Assembly (NCBI GenBank): GCA_900550615.1
Contig: URSX01000028.1
Coordinates: 1-18,334, forward strand
Direction of reading: 5' to 3'
Length of the DNA: 18,334 nucleotides
Source: an uncultured Eubacteriales bacterium
Lineage (GTDB): Bacteria > Bacillota > Clostridia > Oscillospirales > Oscillospiraceae
How positions within the stretch are numbered: the first letter of the stretch is position 1; each line of letters starts with the position of its first letter. The notes beneath the pieces are model-generated. The model worked only from the letters and a program-made list of their open reading frames with translations. It ran no database searches and was not told the origin of the DNA. The position numbers and the translations under genes are program-made. Of this stretch, positions 8,211 through 14,971 are shown piece after piece.

Positions 8211-8957
8211 TTACAGTACCTTGCTCAGAAAGTCCTGCAGACGGGGATCCTTGGGACTGTCGAACAGGTCGGCGGGGCTGCCCTCTTCCAGGATCTTGCC
8301 CTCGGCCATGAACACCACCCGGTCGGCTACCTCCCGGGCGAAGCCCATTTCGTGGGTCACCACCGCCATGGTCATGCCCTCCTTGGCCAGGTCCCGCATC
8401 AGGTCCAGCACTTCGCCCACCATCTCCGGGTCCAGGGCGCTGGTGGGCTCGTCAAAGAGCATCACCTCCGGGTCCATAGCCAGGGCCCGCACAATGGCGA
8501 TACGCTGCTTCTGTCCGCCGGAGAGCATGTTGGGATACTCGCCTGCCTTGTCCGCCAGGCCGATGCGCTCCAGCAGGCCCATGGCCTGTACCCGGGCCTC
8601 CTCTGGGGTCTTTTTCTTCAGGGCCACAGGGGCCATGGTGATGTTTTGCAGCACGGTCTTGTGGGGGAAGAGGTTGAAGTGCTGGAACACCATGCCCATC
8701 TTCTGGCGGTGCAGGTTGATGTCCACGGATTTGTCCGCCAAGTCCACGCCGTCAAAGATGATCTGGCCGCTGGTGGGCTCCTCCAGCAGGTTCAGGGAGC
8801 GCAGCAGGGTGGATTTGCCGGAGCCGGAGGGACCGATGATGGCCACCACCTCGCCCTGATAGATGTCAAGATTGCAGTCGTTCAGGGCCTTCACGGTGCC
8901 GCCGTTGTACTCCTTCACCAGGTGCTGCACGGAGATCAGCTTATTGCTTGTCGCCAC
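8211..8957 (-). CDS. Polar amino acid ABC transporter, ATP-binding protein
   Basis: This is the ATPase of an amino-acid importer of the GlnQ/ArtP/HisP group, acting as a dimer under the membrane. With a GTG start at 8957 the protein has 248 residues: Walker A GPSGSGKST (42-50), Q-loop MVFQHFNLFPH, signature LSGGQKQR, Walker B VMLFDEPTSALDPE and the H-loop VTHEMGF. The GTG start is chosen because AAAGGAGG lies seven bases upstream and the family start aligns there. An upstream in-frame ATG at 9032 would add 25 non-family residues and lies deep inside the permease gene. The gene overlaps the end of the permease by 17 bases, so the two are translationally coupled. Substrate class is polar amino acids; the arginine-box-like site upstream of the operon favours basic ones, by inference. 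Confidence 0.95.
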   Translation of the reverse strand: MATSNKLISVQHLVKEYNGGTVKALNDCNLDIYQGEVVAIIGPSGSGKSTLLRSLNLLEEPTSGQIIFDGVDLADKSVDINLHRQKMGMVFQHFNLFPHKTVLQNITMAPVALKKKTPEEARVQAMGLLERIGLADKAGEYPNMLSGGQKQRIAIVRALAMDPEVMLFDEPTSALDPEMVGEVLDLMRDLAKEGMTMAVVTHEMGFAREVADRVVFMAEGKILEEGSPADLFDSPKDPRLQDFLSKVL

Positions 8958-9672
8958 GACGCATCCTCCTTTCAATGGCTTCGATGGCCTTGGAGGCCGG
9001 GTAGTTGATGCAGAAGTAAATAAGAGCCGCAATGGTATAGGGTGCCAGCGTAATGTAAGTGCCGGTGGCTACGGTCTTAGACACGAACATCAGCTCCGCC
9101 ATGCCCAGCATGGAGCAGATGGAGCTCTCCTTCACCATGGTCACGATCTCGTTGGCCAGGGCCGGGAGCACGTTCTTGATGGCCTGGGGCAGCACCACCA
9201 GCTTCATGCTCTGCCAGGAGGACAGGCCCAGAGACCGGGCGGCCTCCGTCTGCCCCTTGTCCACGGCCAGGATGCCCGCCCGGAAAATTTCAGCCACATA
9301 GGCCGAGCTGTTCAGGGCCAGGGCCACCACGCCGGGGATGAACCGGCTCAGATCCACAAAACCCAGAATGGTGATCCGGGGGATGGAGATCGCAGTGAAC
9401 AGGCCAAAGTAGATAATGGAAAGCTGTACCAGCAGGGGAGTGGAGCGGAATACAGCAATGTATGCGCCGGAAACGCACTGAATGGCCTTTTTGTTACTCA
9501 GCCTCATTAAGGCCAGCAGCAGGGCGGGGATCACCGCCAGTGCCACGGATACTACGGCCAGCAGCAGGGTATAAGCCATGCCCTGCAGGAAGTACCCGGT
9601 ATATGCAGGAAGGAAAGAGAAGTTGAAAAAGCTGGTGCTGCTCATATCCTTGAACAGATTGGTCCACCACAT
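8941..9672 (-). CDS. Polar amino acid ABC transporter, permease (HisMQ/GlnP type)
   Basis: This 243-residue integral membrane protein forms the channel of the importer, probably as a homodimer since only one permease gene is present. It starts at the ATG at 9672 with AAAGGA ten bases upstream. About five hydrophobic segments are visible, beginning with GYFLQGMAYTLLLAVVSVAL, the usual start of the HisM/GlnP domain. The conserved EAA loop that docks on the ATPase is present (EAARSLGLSSWQSMKLVVLP, residues about 147-166). The C-terminus is basic (RRMRRGDKQ). It sits between the receptor gene (121 bases upstream) and the ATPase gene (overlapping). Confidence 0.95.
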   Translation of the reverse strand: MWWTNLFKDMSSTSFFNFSFLPAYTGYFLQGMAYTLLLAVVSVALAVIPALLLALMRLSNKKAIQCVSGAYIAVFRSTPLLVQLSIIYFGLFTAISIPRITILGFVDLSRFIPGVVALALNSSAYVAEIFRAGILAVDKGQTEAARSLGLSSWQSMKLVVLPQAIKNVLPALANEIVTMVKESSICSMLGMAELMFVSKTVATGTYITLAPYTIAALIYFCINYPASKAIEAIERRMRRGDKQ

Positions 9673-9717
9673 AATCGGTCAGTCCTTTCTTCAGTGGGAT
9701 TCAAATACAGTGCGAAA

Positions 9718-9746
9718 GTGCAAAGCCGCGTTATACGGCTTTGCAC
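9718..9746 (-). other. Intercistronic stem-loop between receptor and permease genes
   Basis: GTGCAAAGCCG and CGGCTTTGCAC form a perfect 11-bp stem around a 7-base loop in the 121-base gap between the binding-protein gene and the permease gene. There is no T-run after it in the minus direction, so partial termination or 3'-end protection of the receptor transcript is more likely than full termination. Such hairpins commonly let the receptor be made in excess of the membrane parts. Confidence 0.65.
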
Positions 9747-9793
9747 CACGCATTATGATGTAGGTTAAAGGAGAGAGGGGTTATTCTGAAAGC

Positions 9794-10624
9794 TCAGGAG
9801 GGATTCTCAGGGGTGACTTCCTGCCACACATCCTTCAGAGCATCAGCGGCACTGATGAAGCTCTCCAGCTTGTTCTCCTCATTCATCTTGGCGATGGCTG
9901 CGTTGATGGCGGGCAGCAGACCCTTGGGGTCGCCCTTGGCCACGGCCACACAGTAGGGCTGAGCGGAACCCAGCTCAGAAGAAGCGTCAGCAATAACCAG
10001 GTCCTTGTTGGTTTCGGCGTACTGCTTTGCCACAGCGCCGTCTACCAGGATGGCATCCACCTTGCCGTTTACCAGCTCGTTGACCATATCGGTCACCAGG
10101 GCCAGGGGCACGGCGTTGGCACCGGTGAGCTGCTTATTGACGATGTCCAGCTTGGTGGTGCCGGTCTGGGCAGCCACAGACTTGCCGGCGAAGTCGGCCA
10201 GGGTCTTGTAGGAAGCGGCGTCAGCAGCCTTCACCAGGATGGCGGGAGGCAGGTCGGTATAGTAGGGGTCGGAGAAGTCGGCGCTCTTCAGTCTTTCGCC
10301 ATCCGCTTCCATAGCGGCAATCACGATATCGAAGTCACCCTTGACCAAGGAGGGCAACAGGTACTCGAAGGACATATTCTCCACCTTCAGCTCCTTGCCC
10401 ATGTTGTCAGCGATGTACTGTGCCACGGAGACATCAATGCCGCCGTACTGCATGGTGCCGTCCTTGCCCTTGTACATGAACTCAAAGGGGGCGTAGTCGG
10501 CGGAGGTGCCCATCACCAGGGTCTTGGTGTCGCTATTGTTTTTGTCATCATCGGCTTTCTTGCCGCAGGCTGCCAGGCTTGCTACCATCAGCAAAGCCAG
10601 GAGCAGGGATACGAACTTTTTCAT
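9794..10624 (-). CDS. Amino acid ABC transporter, substrate-binding lipoprotein
   Basis: This extracellular receptor of the importer is tethered by lipid to the membrane. From the ATG at 10624 it has 276 residues with a lipoprotein signal peptide (MKKFVSLLLALLMVASLAAC, lipidated Cys20), a Lys/Asp/Asn-rich linker, and a type II periplasmic-binding fold (SBP_bac_3): GTSADYAPFEF at the ligand mouth, GIDVSVAQYIA, GDFDIVIAAMEADGER and the ADFSDPYY motif. A longer frame from 10765 would place the signal peptide inside the protein and run upstream of the predicted transcription start, so it is rejected. A GAAAGGA site precedes the chosen start. It is the first gene of the operon, downstream of the promoter at 10734-10762. 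Ligand identity is not certain; basic amino acids are favoured by the upstream arginine-box-like site. Confidence 0.95.
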   Translation of the reverse strand: MKKFVSLLLALLMVASLAACGKKADDDKNNSDTKTLVMGTSADYAPFEFMYKGKDGTMQYGGIDVSVAQYIADNMGKELKVENMSFEYLLPSLVKGDFDIVIAAMEADGERLKSADFSDPYYTDLPPAILVKAADAASYKTLADFAGKSVAAQTGTTKLDIVNKQLTGANAVPLALVTDMVNELVNGKVDAILVDGAVAKQYAETNKDLVIADASSELGSAQPYCVAVAKGDPKGLLPAINAAIAKMNEENKLESFISAADALKDVWQEVTPENPS

Positions 10625-10659
10625 CTTGTCATCTTTCCTTTCAATTTTTTGAAATGGTT

Positions 10660-10694
10660 CTATATGTTCCGCTGCACGGCTGCGCGGTATATAG
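10660..10694 (-). other. Structured 5' leader hairpin of the ABC operon
   Basis: In the approximately 100-base leader of the receptor gene, CTATAT pairs with ATATAG around further paired CGC/GCG and GCA/TGC segments with small bulges, giving an extended imperfect hairpin. A second short hairpin (GGGGC/GCCCC) lies near the predicted transcript start at about 10711-10724. No T-box or known riboswitch signature was recognised. Confidence 0.4.
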
Positions 10695-10733
10695 ATGAAA
10701 TTTGTTTTGGGGCAGTGCCCCTTGACAATGCAT

Positions 10734-10762
10734 ACTATACACCTGCGGTGCATAAATGTCAA
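10734..10762 (-). promoter_or_regulatory. Sigma-A promoter of the amino acid ABC operon
   Basis: Read on the minus strand: TTGACA (10757-10762), a 17-base spacer, and TATAGT (10734-10739). The -35 is consensus, the -10 is 5 of 6, and the spacing is ideal. Transcription should begin near 10727, about 100 bases before the receptor start. The 330-base gap between the two minus-strand genes (10625-10954) otherwise holds the leader hairpin, the arginine-box-like site and the terminator of the NlpC/P60 gene. Confidence 0.85.
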
Positions 10763-10875
10763 CATGTTTTTGCATAAAAAATCACTCTATCTGCTGATTT
10801 TATCAGTAATGATAGGATGATTTGCAAATTTAGATGGATAATATGTGTGAATGTCACAAAAAACGATGTGCATAA

Positions 10876-10892
10876 ATGAATAAAAATGCACA
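10876..10892. promoter_or_regulatory. Candidate arginine-repressor (ARG box) site
   Basis: ATGAATAAAAATGCACA closely resembles the remembered Bacillus ArgR/AhrC consensus (CATGAATAAAAATKCAAKT). It sits within a larger inverted repeat (TGTGCAT at 10868-10874 and ATGCACA at 10886-10892). It lies about 150 bases upstream of the predicted start of the ABC operon, further than a simple repressor site. Weaker ATGCA-containing matches occur between it and the promoter. Regulation of the importer by arginine is inference. Confidence 0.5.
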
Positions 10893-10902
10893 TATACAGA
10901 AT

Positions 10903-10934
10903 GAAAGAGGCGGCCCGTTTGTTCGGGCCCCGCC
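10903..10934 (-). terminator. Terminator of the NlpC/P60 gene
   Basis: On the minus strand GGCGGGGCCCG pairs with CGGGCCGCC around AACAAA, with a two-base bulge, followed by TCTTTCATT. It lies 21 bases after the NlpC/P60 stop codon. The T-run is interrupted, so efficiency is uncertain. Confidence 0.65.
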
Positions 10935-10954
10935 TTGCAGAAGAAAGGGGGATA

Positions 10955-11962
10955 TTAACCGGAAATGATGCGGCCGCCGCCATAGTAGCTGCTGCTCCAG
11001 TGGCTGCTGTAGAGAGAATCCACCTGCACGCCGTAATCGCTGGCGTGGATGAACTGACCGCCGCCTACATAGATGCCTACATGGCCGATGCCATAGTAGA
11101 AGAACACCAGGTCGCCGGGCTGCAGCGCCGAGCGAGAGACAGGCTCACACTGGTAGTACTGGGGGTTGGAGCCGTGGCTCAGGGAGATGCCGTAGTGGCC
11201 GTAGATCTGCATGGTCAGACCGGAGCAATCCGTTCCGGAGCGGCTGGCACCACCGTATACATAGGGGATGCCCAGGAAGGTATAGGCGTATTCCACCACG
11301 GCGCTGCGCAGAGAGCTGCCGCCGGAGACTACACCGGAGCCGAAGGATACGGAGGCGGAGGATACGGCAGCGGCCTTAGCCCGGGCGTCGATCTCTGCCT
11401 GGGTGCGCACGGCATCAGTGTCGTCATAGTCCGCATAGGAAACGGGAGTGCACACGTCGGCGGAAACATAACCGCTGCTGTCTCCGAAGGTGACCAGGTA
11501 CCACCGGCCGGTCTCATCGATCCCCTTGAGTCTGGCGACCTTGCCGGATTCAATAGTATCGTCGGTGGCGGTGGAATCGGCGCCGGATGTGTACAGGGTG
11601 GCATCGGCGCTGAGCTTCACGCCGTCATACTGGGCCAGCAGGGCCAGGTTGTCCGCTACCTGCTCCCGGGCCACCTGCTGGGCCTCCTCCTCGGCTTCCA
11701 TTTCATCCAGCGCCATCAGCTGCAGCTGGGTGAGGGAGGCCGACTGAGCGCCTGCCGGAAGACCACTGGAATACAGCCGATCCATACTGGTGCGGCCGGA
11801 ATCAAAGCCGCTTTGCAGGCCGATATCCTCCAGTACGGCCACAGCCTGCTGATAGTCCTGCTCTGTGGAATGGATGTCGGGGGTGCTGTCAGCATAGGCA
11901 ATGGATACCGTGGAGATCAGCACAGACAGGGCAAGATACAGGCTGCATAATTTTCTGGACAT
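10955..11962 (-). CDS. Secreted NlpC/P60 peptidoglycan hydrolase with SH3-like domain
   Basis: This is an exported cell-wall endopeptidase, expected to cut the gamma-D-Glu to diamino acid bond of stem peptides. The start at 11962 gives 335 residues with a Sec signal peptide (MSRKLCSLYLALSVLIS, cleavage near AYA-DS). A longer frame from 12082 is rejected because it would bury the signal and run past the promoter. After the signal come an alpha-helical Gln/Glu-rich region (about 27-115), an SH3-like domain (about 120-190, with GRWYLVTFGDSSGYVSAD), an Ala/Ser linker, and the NlpC/P60 domain: DCSGL with Cys246, GHVGIY with His294 and FIHAS with His306. AAGGGAG lies nine bases upstream of the ATG. 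It is transcribed alone, with its own promoter and terminator. Confidence 0.93.
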   Translation of the reverse strand: MSRKLCSLYLALSVLISTVSIAYADSTPDIHSTEQDYQQAVAVLEDIGLQSGFDSGRTSMDRLYSSGLPAGAQSASLTQLQLMALDEMEAEEEAQQVAREQVADNLALLAQYDGVKLSADATLYTSGADSTATDDTIESGKVARLKGIDETGRWYLVTFGDSSGYVSADVCTPVSYADYDDTDAVRTQAEIDARAKAAAVSSASVSFGSGVVSGGSSLRSAVVEYAYTFLGIPYVYGGASRSGTDCSGLTMQIYGHYGISLSHGSNPQYYQCEPVSRSALQPGDLVFFYYGIGHVGIYVGGGQFIHASDYGVQVDSLYSSHWSSSYYGGGRIISG

Positions 11963-12019
11963 AGGAAAAGACTCCCTTCTTTCCTTCGGAATCAAGGCTT
12001 GAATCATTGATCTGAAGGT

Positions 12020-12025
12020 AGTATA
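12020..12025 (-). promoter_or_regulatory. Extended -10 promoter of the NlpC/P60 gene
   Basis: Read on the minus strand, TGG-TATACT is an extended -10 element 58 bases upstream of the ATG. No good -35 is present at 17 bases, which fits the extended -10 class. The DNA upstream (12035-12115) is strongly AT-rich with A/T tracts and may act as an UP element. Confidence 0.65.
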
Positions 12026-12141
12026 CCATAAGTCTATCAAAAAAGCTACACAAAAATTACAAAATAATAACAAAATTTTCAAATGGTTAAAAATTGAAAA
12101 AAGGTAGAAAAAAACAGGGCCCGACCGGAAAACAGTTTCTC

Positions 12142-12170
12142 TTGAACGGCCGGTTTTTTTCGATTATAAT
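12142..12170 (+). promoter_or_regulatory. Sigma-A promoter of the MBL/GNAT/deaminase operon
   Basis: TTGAAC (12142-12147), a 17-base spacer and a consensus TATAAT (12165-12170) lie 34 bases upstream of the ATG at 12204. It is divergent from the NlpC/P60 promoter about 120 bases away. Confidence 0.87.
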
Positions 12171-12203
12171 AAGTGACGAACACGAAAGGGGCGAGAGGGC
12201 TAT

Positions 12204-13004
12204 ATGAAGCTTACCATGCTGGGAACCGGCAACGCGGTGGTCACGGCGTGCTACAACACCTGCTTTACATTAGAGGAGAACGGGGCATTTTTCCTGGTGG
12301 ACGGCGGCGGCGGGAACACCCTGCTGCGGCGGCTGGAGCAGGCGGGGATCGACTGGCGGACAATACGCACTATCTTTGTGACCCATAAGCACATCGACCA
12401 TATCATCGGGATCCTGTGGATGATCCGCCTGATCTGCCAGGGGATGGCCCGAGGGGAGTATGACGGGGAGGCGGTGATCTACGGACATGGCGAGGTTATC
12501 AGCTTGCTGCGGGATATGGCGGGCAAGCTGCTGCAGGAGAAGCAGACTCGGTTTTTAGGTGAGAAGCTGCATTTGGTGGCGGTGGAGGACGGGGAGCGCC
12601 GGGAGATCCTGGGGAAAACCGTTACCTTTTTTGACATCGGCTCCACCAAGGACAGGCAGTTTGGCTTTTCCATGGAGCTGGGGGAGGGGAAGACCCTTAC
12701 CTGCTGCGGAGACGAGCCCTTCCACGACAGGGAGGAAAAATATGTGCAAGGGAGCACCTGGCTGCTCCATGAGGCGTTTTGTCTGCACAGCCAGGCAGAG
12801 ATATTTCATCCGTATGAAAAGCACCACTCCACGGTCATGGATGCCTGCGCCCTGGCGGAGAAAATGAAGGTGGAAAACCTGGTACTGTACCATACGGAGG
12901 ACAAGAACATTGCCCGGCGCAAGGAGCTGTATACCCAGGAGGGGACCATGTATTTCCATGGAAATCTGTATGTGCCGGAGGATCTGGAGACGATAGAACT
13001 GTGA
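12204..13004 (+). CDS. Metallo-beta-lactamase-fold hydrolase (RNase Z-like)
   Basis: This 266-residue cytosolic metallohydrolase opens with the family-typical MKLTMLGTGNAV strand, has LVDGGGG (31-37) before the zinc motif THKHIDH (His61, His63, Asp65, His66), CCGDEPFHD as a later metal region, and LHEAF and YHTEDKN near the C-terminus. The layout fits the RNase Z/arylsulfatase-like branch of the superfamily, but it lacks obvious tRNA-binding exosite features, so its substrate is unknown. GAGAGGG precedes the ATG. It ends in a GTGA overlap region with the GNAT gene and is the promoter-proximal gene of a three-gene unit. Confidence 0.88.
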   Translation: MKLTMLGTGNAVVTACYNTCFTLEENGAFFLVDGGGGNTLLRRLEQAGIDWRTIRTIFVTHKHIDHIIGILWMIRLICQGMARGEYDGEAVIYGHGEVISLLRDMAGKLLQEKQTRFLGEKLHLVAVEDGERREILGKTVTFFDIGSTKDRQFGFSMELGEGKTLTCCGDEPFHDREEKYVQGSTWLLHEAFCLHSQAEIFHPYEKHHSTVMDACALAEKMKVENLVLYHTEDKNIARRKELYTQEGTMYFHGNLYVPEDLETIEL

Positions 13005-13015
13005 GGCGTGAGGAA

Positions 13016-13582
13016 ATGATCACGATCAGAAACGCTGCGATGGAGGATGCGGGGACGCTGCTGGAGATCTATGGGCACTATGTGCGCAGCACCGCCATCA
13101 GCTTTGAGTATGAAGTGCCCTCGGAGGTGGAATTCCGCCGGAGGATGGAGAACACCATGCAGCGCTATCCCTATCTGGTAGCGGAGCAGGACGGGCAGAT
13201 CCAGGGCTATGCCTATGCAGGGGCCTTTAACGCCCGGGCGGCTTACGACTGGTGCTGCGAGACGACCATATATCTGCGCAGGGATGCCAGGAAGCACGGC
13301 ATGGGGCGGATGCTGTATGACGCGCTGGAGGAGGCCCTGGGAAAAATGGGGATGCTGAACCTCTATGCCCTGGTGGCGGTGCCTGAGGAGGACGACGAAT
13401 ACCTGAGTACCAACAGCCGGGATTTCCACCTCCACCTGGGATTTCGGGAGGTGGGGGTGTACCGCCGCTGCGGCTATAAATTCGGGCGGTGGTACAACAT
13501 GTCCTGCATGGAGAAGATCATTGGAGAGCATGAAGCCGGGCAGCGGGCGGTGGTGCCGTACCCGACGCTGACGGAAAAGTGA
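13016..13582 (+). CDS. GNAT N-acetyltransferase (phosphinothricin acetyltransferase-like)
   Basis: This protein is expected to transfer acetyl from acetyl-CoA to an amino group. From ATG 13016 it has 188 residues: the first strand MITIRNA, FEYEVPSEVEF, the Pat-like CCETTIYL strand, and the CoA pyrophosphate loop ARKHGMGRMLYDAL (Arg92-His94-Gly95-Gly97). FHLHLGFREVGVYRRCGYKFGRWYNM is typical of the C-terminus of Pat/Bar-type enzymes. A GTG at 13001 would add five residues (MRREE) and overlap the MBL stop by four bases; I prefer 13016 because homologues begin at MITIRN and GTGAGG sits about nine bases upstream of it. The substrate (amino acid analogue or other amine) cannot be read from the sequence. 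Confidence 0.9.
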   Translation: MITIRNAAMEDAGTLLEIYGHYVRSTAISFEYEVPSEVEFRRRMENTMQRYPYLVAEQDGQIQGYAYAGAFNARAAYDWCCETTIYLRRDARKHGMGRMLYDALEEALGKMGMLNLYALVAVPEEDDEYLSTNSRDFHLHLGFREVGVYRRCGYKFGRWYNMSCMEKIIGEHEAGQRAVVPYPTLTEK

Positions 13583-13592
13583 GGACGAGGAC

Positions 13593-14057
13593 ATGAATGA
13601 TGAAATTTTTATGAGAAAAGCCATCGAACTGGCCAGATCCGCAGTGGCACACGGCAACGAGCCCTTCGGCGCGGTGCTGGTGAAGGACGGTGAGGTGGTA
13701 TTCAGCAATGAAAACCAGATCTATACCCGCCACGATCCCACGTTCCACGGTGAGGCGGGACTCATCCGGGAGTTCTGCGGGCAGACGGGCATTACCGATC
13801 TGCATGAGTACACGATGTACGCCAGCTGCGAACCCTGCTTTATGTGCAGCGGCGCTATGGTTTGGGTGAAGCTGGGGCGGCTGGTGTACGGCGCAAGCAA
13901 TGACGACCTGGAGACCATGCTGGGCAACAGGGGCTGCAGCTGCTCGGCCATGGTGTTCGAAAACTCCTTCTGGCAGCCGCAGGTCACGGCCGGGGTGCTG
14001 CGGGAGGAGAGTCTGGCGATTTTGAGAGATTACTTTGCCGGACACAAAAAGGGCTGA
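13593..14057 (+). CDS. Nucleoside/guanine deaminase (cytidine deaminase-like zinc family)
   Basis: This 154-residue zinc-dependent hydrolytic deaminase has FGAVLVKDGEVV (substrate-loop strand), FHGEAGLIR with zinc ligand His52 and proton shuttle Glu54, and CEPCFMCSGAM with Cys82 and Cys85. The HGE form in place of HAE and the length suggest the guanine deaminase/tRNA-adenosine deaminase side of the family rather than cytidine deaminase. A guanine-to-xanthine or similar salvage role is likely but not proven. GAGGACGAGG precedes the ATG, ten bases after the GNAT stop. It is the last gene before the terminator at 14075. Confidence 0.88.
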   Translation: MNDEIFMRKAIELARSAVAHGNEPFGAVLVKDGEVVFSNENQIYTRHDPTFHGEAGLIREFCGQTGITDLHEYTMYASCEPCFMCSGAMVWVKLGRLVYGASNDDLETMLGNRGCSCSAMVFENSFWQPQVTAGVLREESLAILRDYFAGHKKG

Positions 14058-14074
14058 CAGAGCGGAAAAAATAA

Positions 14075-14102
14075 AGAGCCGCAGGCATTTGCCTGCGGCT
14101 CT
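14075..14102. terminator. Bidirectional rho-independent terminator
   Basis: AGAGCCGCAGGC and GCCTGCGGCTCT form a perfect 12-bp stem around ATTT, followed on the plus side by CTGCTTTT and on the minus side by TTTATTTTTT. It ends both the deaminase operon and the convergent hsp20 gene. Confidence 0.9.
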
Positions 14103-14119
14103 CTGCTTTTGCTGAGATA

Positions 14120-14560
14120 TTATTCGATCTCCAGGCGCTTGGAGGTTTTCTCCTCCTTGGCTGCCTTGGGCAGGATCAACTCCAGCACACCCTTGTCGTA
14201 CTTGGCCTTGATGGCGGAGGTATCGATGCCGGTGACGTTGAAGGTGCGGCTGTAAGAGCCGTAGCTGCGCTCGCAGCACAGGTACTTATCCCGCTTGTCC
14301 TTGTTCTCGTGCTCGGAATGACGCTCGGCGGAGATGGTCAGGGCGTCGTCGTACAGATCCAGATGGATGTTCTCCTTTTCAAAGCCCGGCAGGTCGGCCG
14401 TGATCTTGAAATGATCGCCTTCATCGGTGACATCGGTGCGGAAGGAGTCGGTGAAGGTCCGGCTGAAGTTGCTCCACGGATCATCGAAGAAGTGCTTCTC
14501 GATCTTTTCCATCTCGCGGAAAGGATCAAATACGCTCAGTGCATGATTGCGATTCAACAT
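14120..14560 (-). CDS. Small heat-shock protein, Hsp20/alpha-crystallin family
   Basis: This 146-residue ATP-independent holdase chaperone has the N-terminal DPFREMEKIEKHFFDD typical of clostridial Hsp18-type proteins. The alpha-crystallin domain runs from about residue 41 (TDVTDEGDHFKITADLPGF, then ENIHLDLYDDALTISAER), ending with the conserved GVLELILPKA. A C-terminal RLEIE gives an L-x-I motif for oligomer contacts. AGGAGG lies eight bases before the ATG. A CIRCE operator 120-146 bases upstream indicates control by the HrcA repressor. Two Cys in KYLCCERS are unusual within the mid-domain loop. Confidence 0.96.
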   Translation of the reverse strand: MLNRNHALSVFDPFREMEKIEKHFFDDPWSNFSRTFTDSFRTDVTDEGDHFKITADLPGFEKENIHLDLYDDALTISAERHSEHENKDKRDKYLCCERSYGSYSRTFNVTGIDTSAIKAKYDKGVLELILPKAAKEEKTSKRLEIE

Positions 14561-14679
14561 AATAAAGACCTCCTATAGAAACTGTCTTGGATTACTTCAT
14601 CTGTTCCCCTTGGAACAATTATGATTCTATGCCGGATGTGTGAACAAATCCTGCAATTCTTATGAACAGACTATGATTT

Positions 14680-14706
14680 TTAGCACTTGAGCGTTGTGAG
14701 TGCTAA
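14680..14706. promoter_or_regulatory. CIRCE element (HrcA operator)
   Basis: TTAGCACTT, nine bases, GAGTGCTAA matches the CIRCE consensus TTAGCACTC-N9-GAGTGCTAA with one mismatch in the left arm. It is upstream of hsp20 on the minus strand. I could not place a convincing -35/-10 pair around it. The remaining leader (14561-14679) holds a short TGTTCC/GGAACA hairpin. Confidence 0.92.
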
Positions 14707-14730
14707 AACTGGAATGCGGCACGAAAGCCG

Positions 14731-14763
14731 AAAAACTGCGGGGAGGATGTCCCCGCAGTTTTT
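14731..14763 (-). terminator. Terminator of the DUF3793/Cys-rich peptide operon
   Basis: AAAAACTGCGGGGA and TCCCCGCAGTTTTT form a perfect 14-bp stem around GGATG, ending in TTTTT on the minus strand, five bases after the stop of the Cys-rich peptide gene and just upstream of the CIRCE region of hsp20. Confidence 0.9.
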
Positions 14764-14768
14764 CGATT

Positions 14769-14942
14769 TCATGTTTTGCCGCGGCAATGAGTGCAGCCTC
14801 CGCAAGAGCCGCAATTGCCGCCGCAGGAGTGCTTTCCCTGCTTGCTTTGGCGAATGAGGTAGCGGATGATTAAAAAGATCACAGCAAGTAAGAGAAGGGA
14901 AATGACAATGGTTGAGAGATTGGAAGTCAGCCAATGCAGCAT
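14769..14942 (-). CDS. FeoB-associated Cys-rich membrane protein
   Basis: This 57-residue peptide has one transmembrane helix (about 11-30, STIVISLLLLAVIFLIIRYL), a basic stretch (RQSKQGK) and a Cys-rich tail with five Cys (40, 44, 47, 50, 53) in a Gly-rich C-x3-C-x2-C-x2-C-x2-C array. This fits the FeoB-associated Cys-rich membrane protein family, which usually lies next to ferrous-iron transport genes. The start at 14942 is chosen because AAAGGAG lies eight bases upstream; a longer frame from 15098 would overlap the DUF3793 gene. It follows that gene by 29 bases. No feoA or feoB gene is in the window. A metal-binding role at the membrane is likely, by family. Confidence 0.85.
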   Translation of the reverse strand: MLHWLTSNLSTIVISLLLLAVIFLIIRYLIRQSKQGKHSCGGNCGSCGGCTHCRGKT

Positions 14943-14971
14943 GAGAAAAACTCCTTTCCGAAAAAATCTAT

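Noticed and set aside
10886..11950. 354-codon plus-strand frame opposite the NlpC/P60 gene
   Set aside because: The minus strand has signal peptide, SH3-like and NlpC/P60 motifs; the plus frame has low-complexity Gly/Ala/His content and starts within regulatory DNA.
12122..12160. Possible hairpin ACCGG/CCGGT followed by a T-run
   Set aside because: Only five base pairs with a long loop, and the T-run lies within the spacer of the promoter for the 12204 gene; no plus-strand transcript upstream needs terminating.
14565..14588. AAGAC/GTCTT pairing around the hsp20 ribosome binding site as an RNA thermometer
   Set aside because: Only five base pairs and most of AGGAGG stays in the loop; too weak to call.
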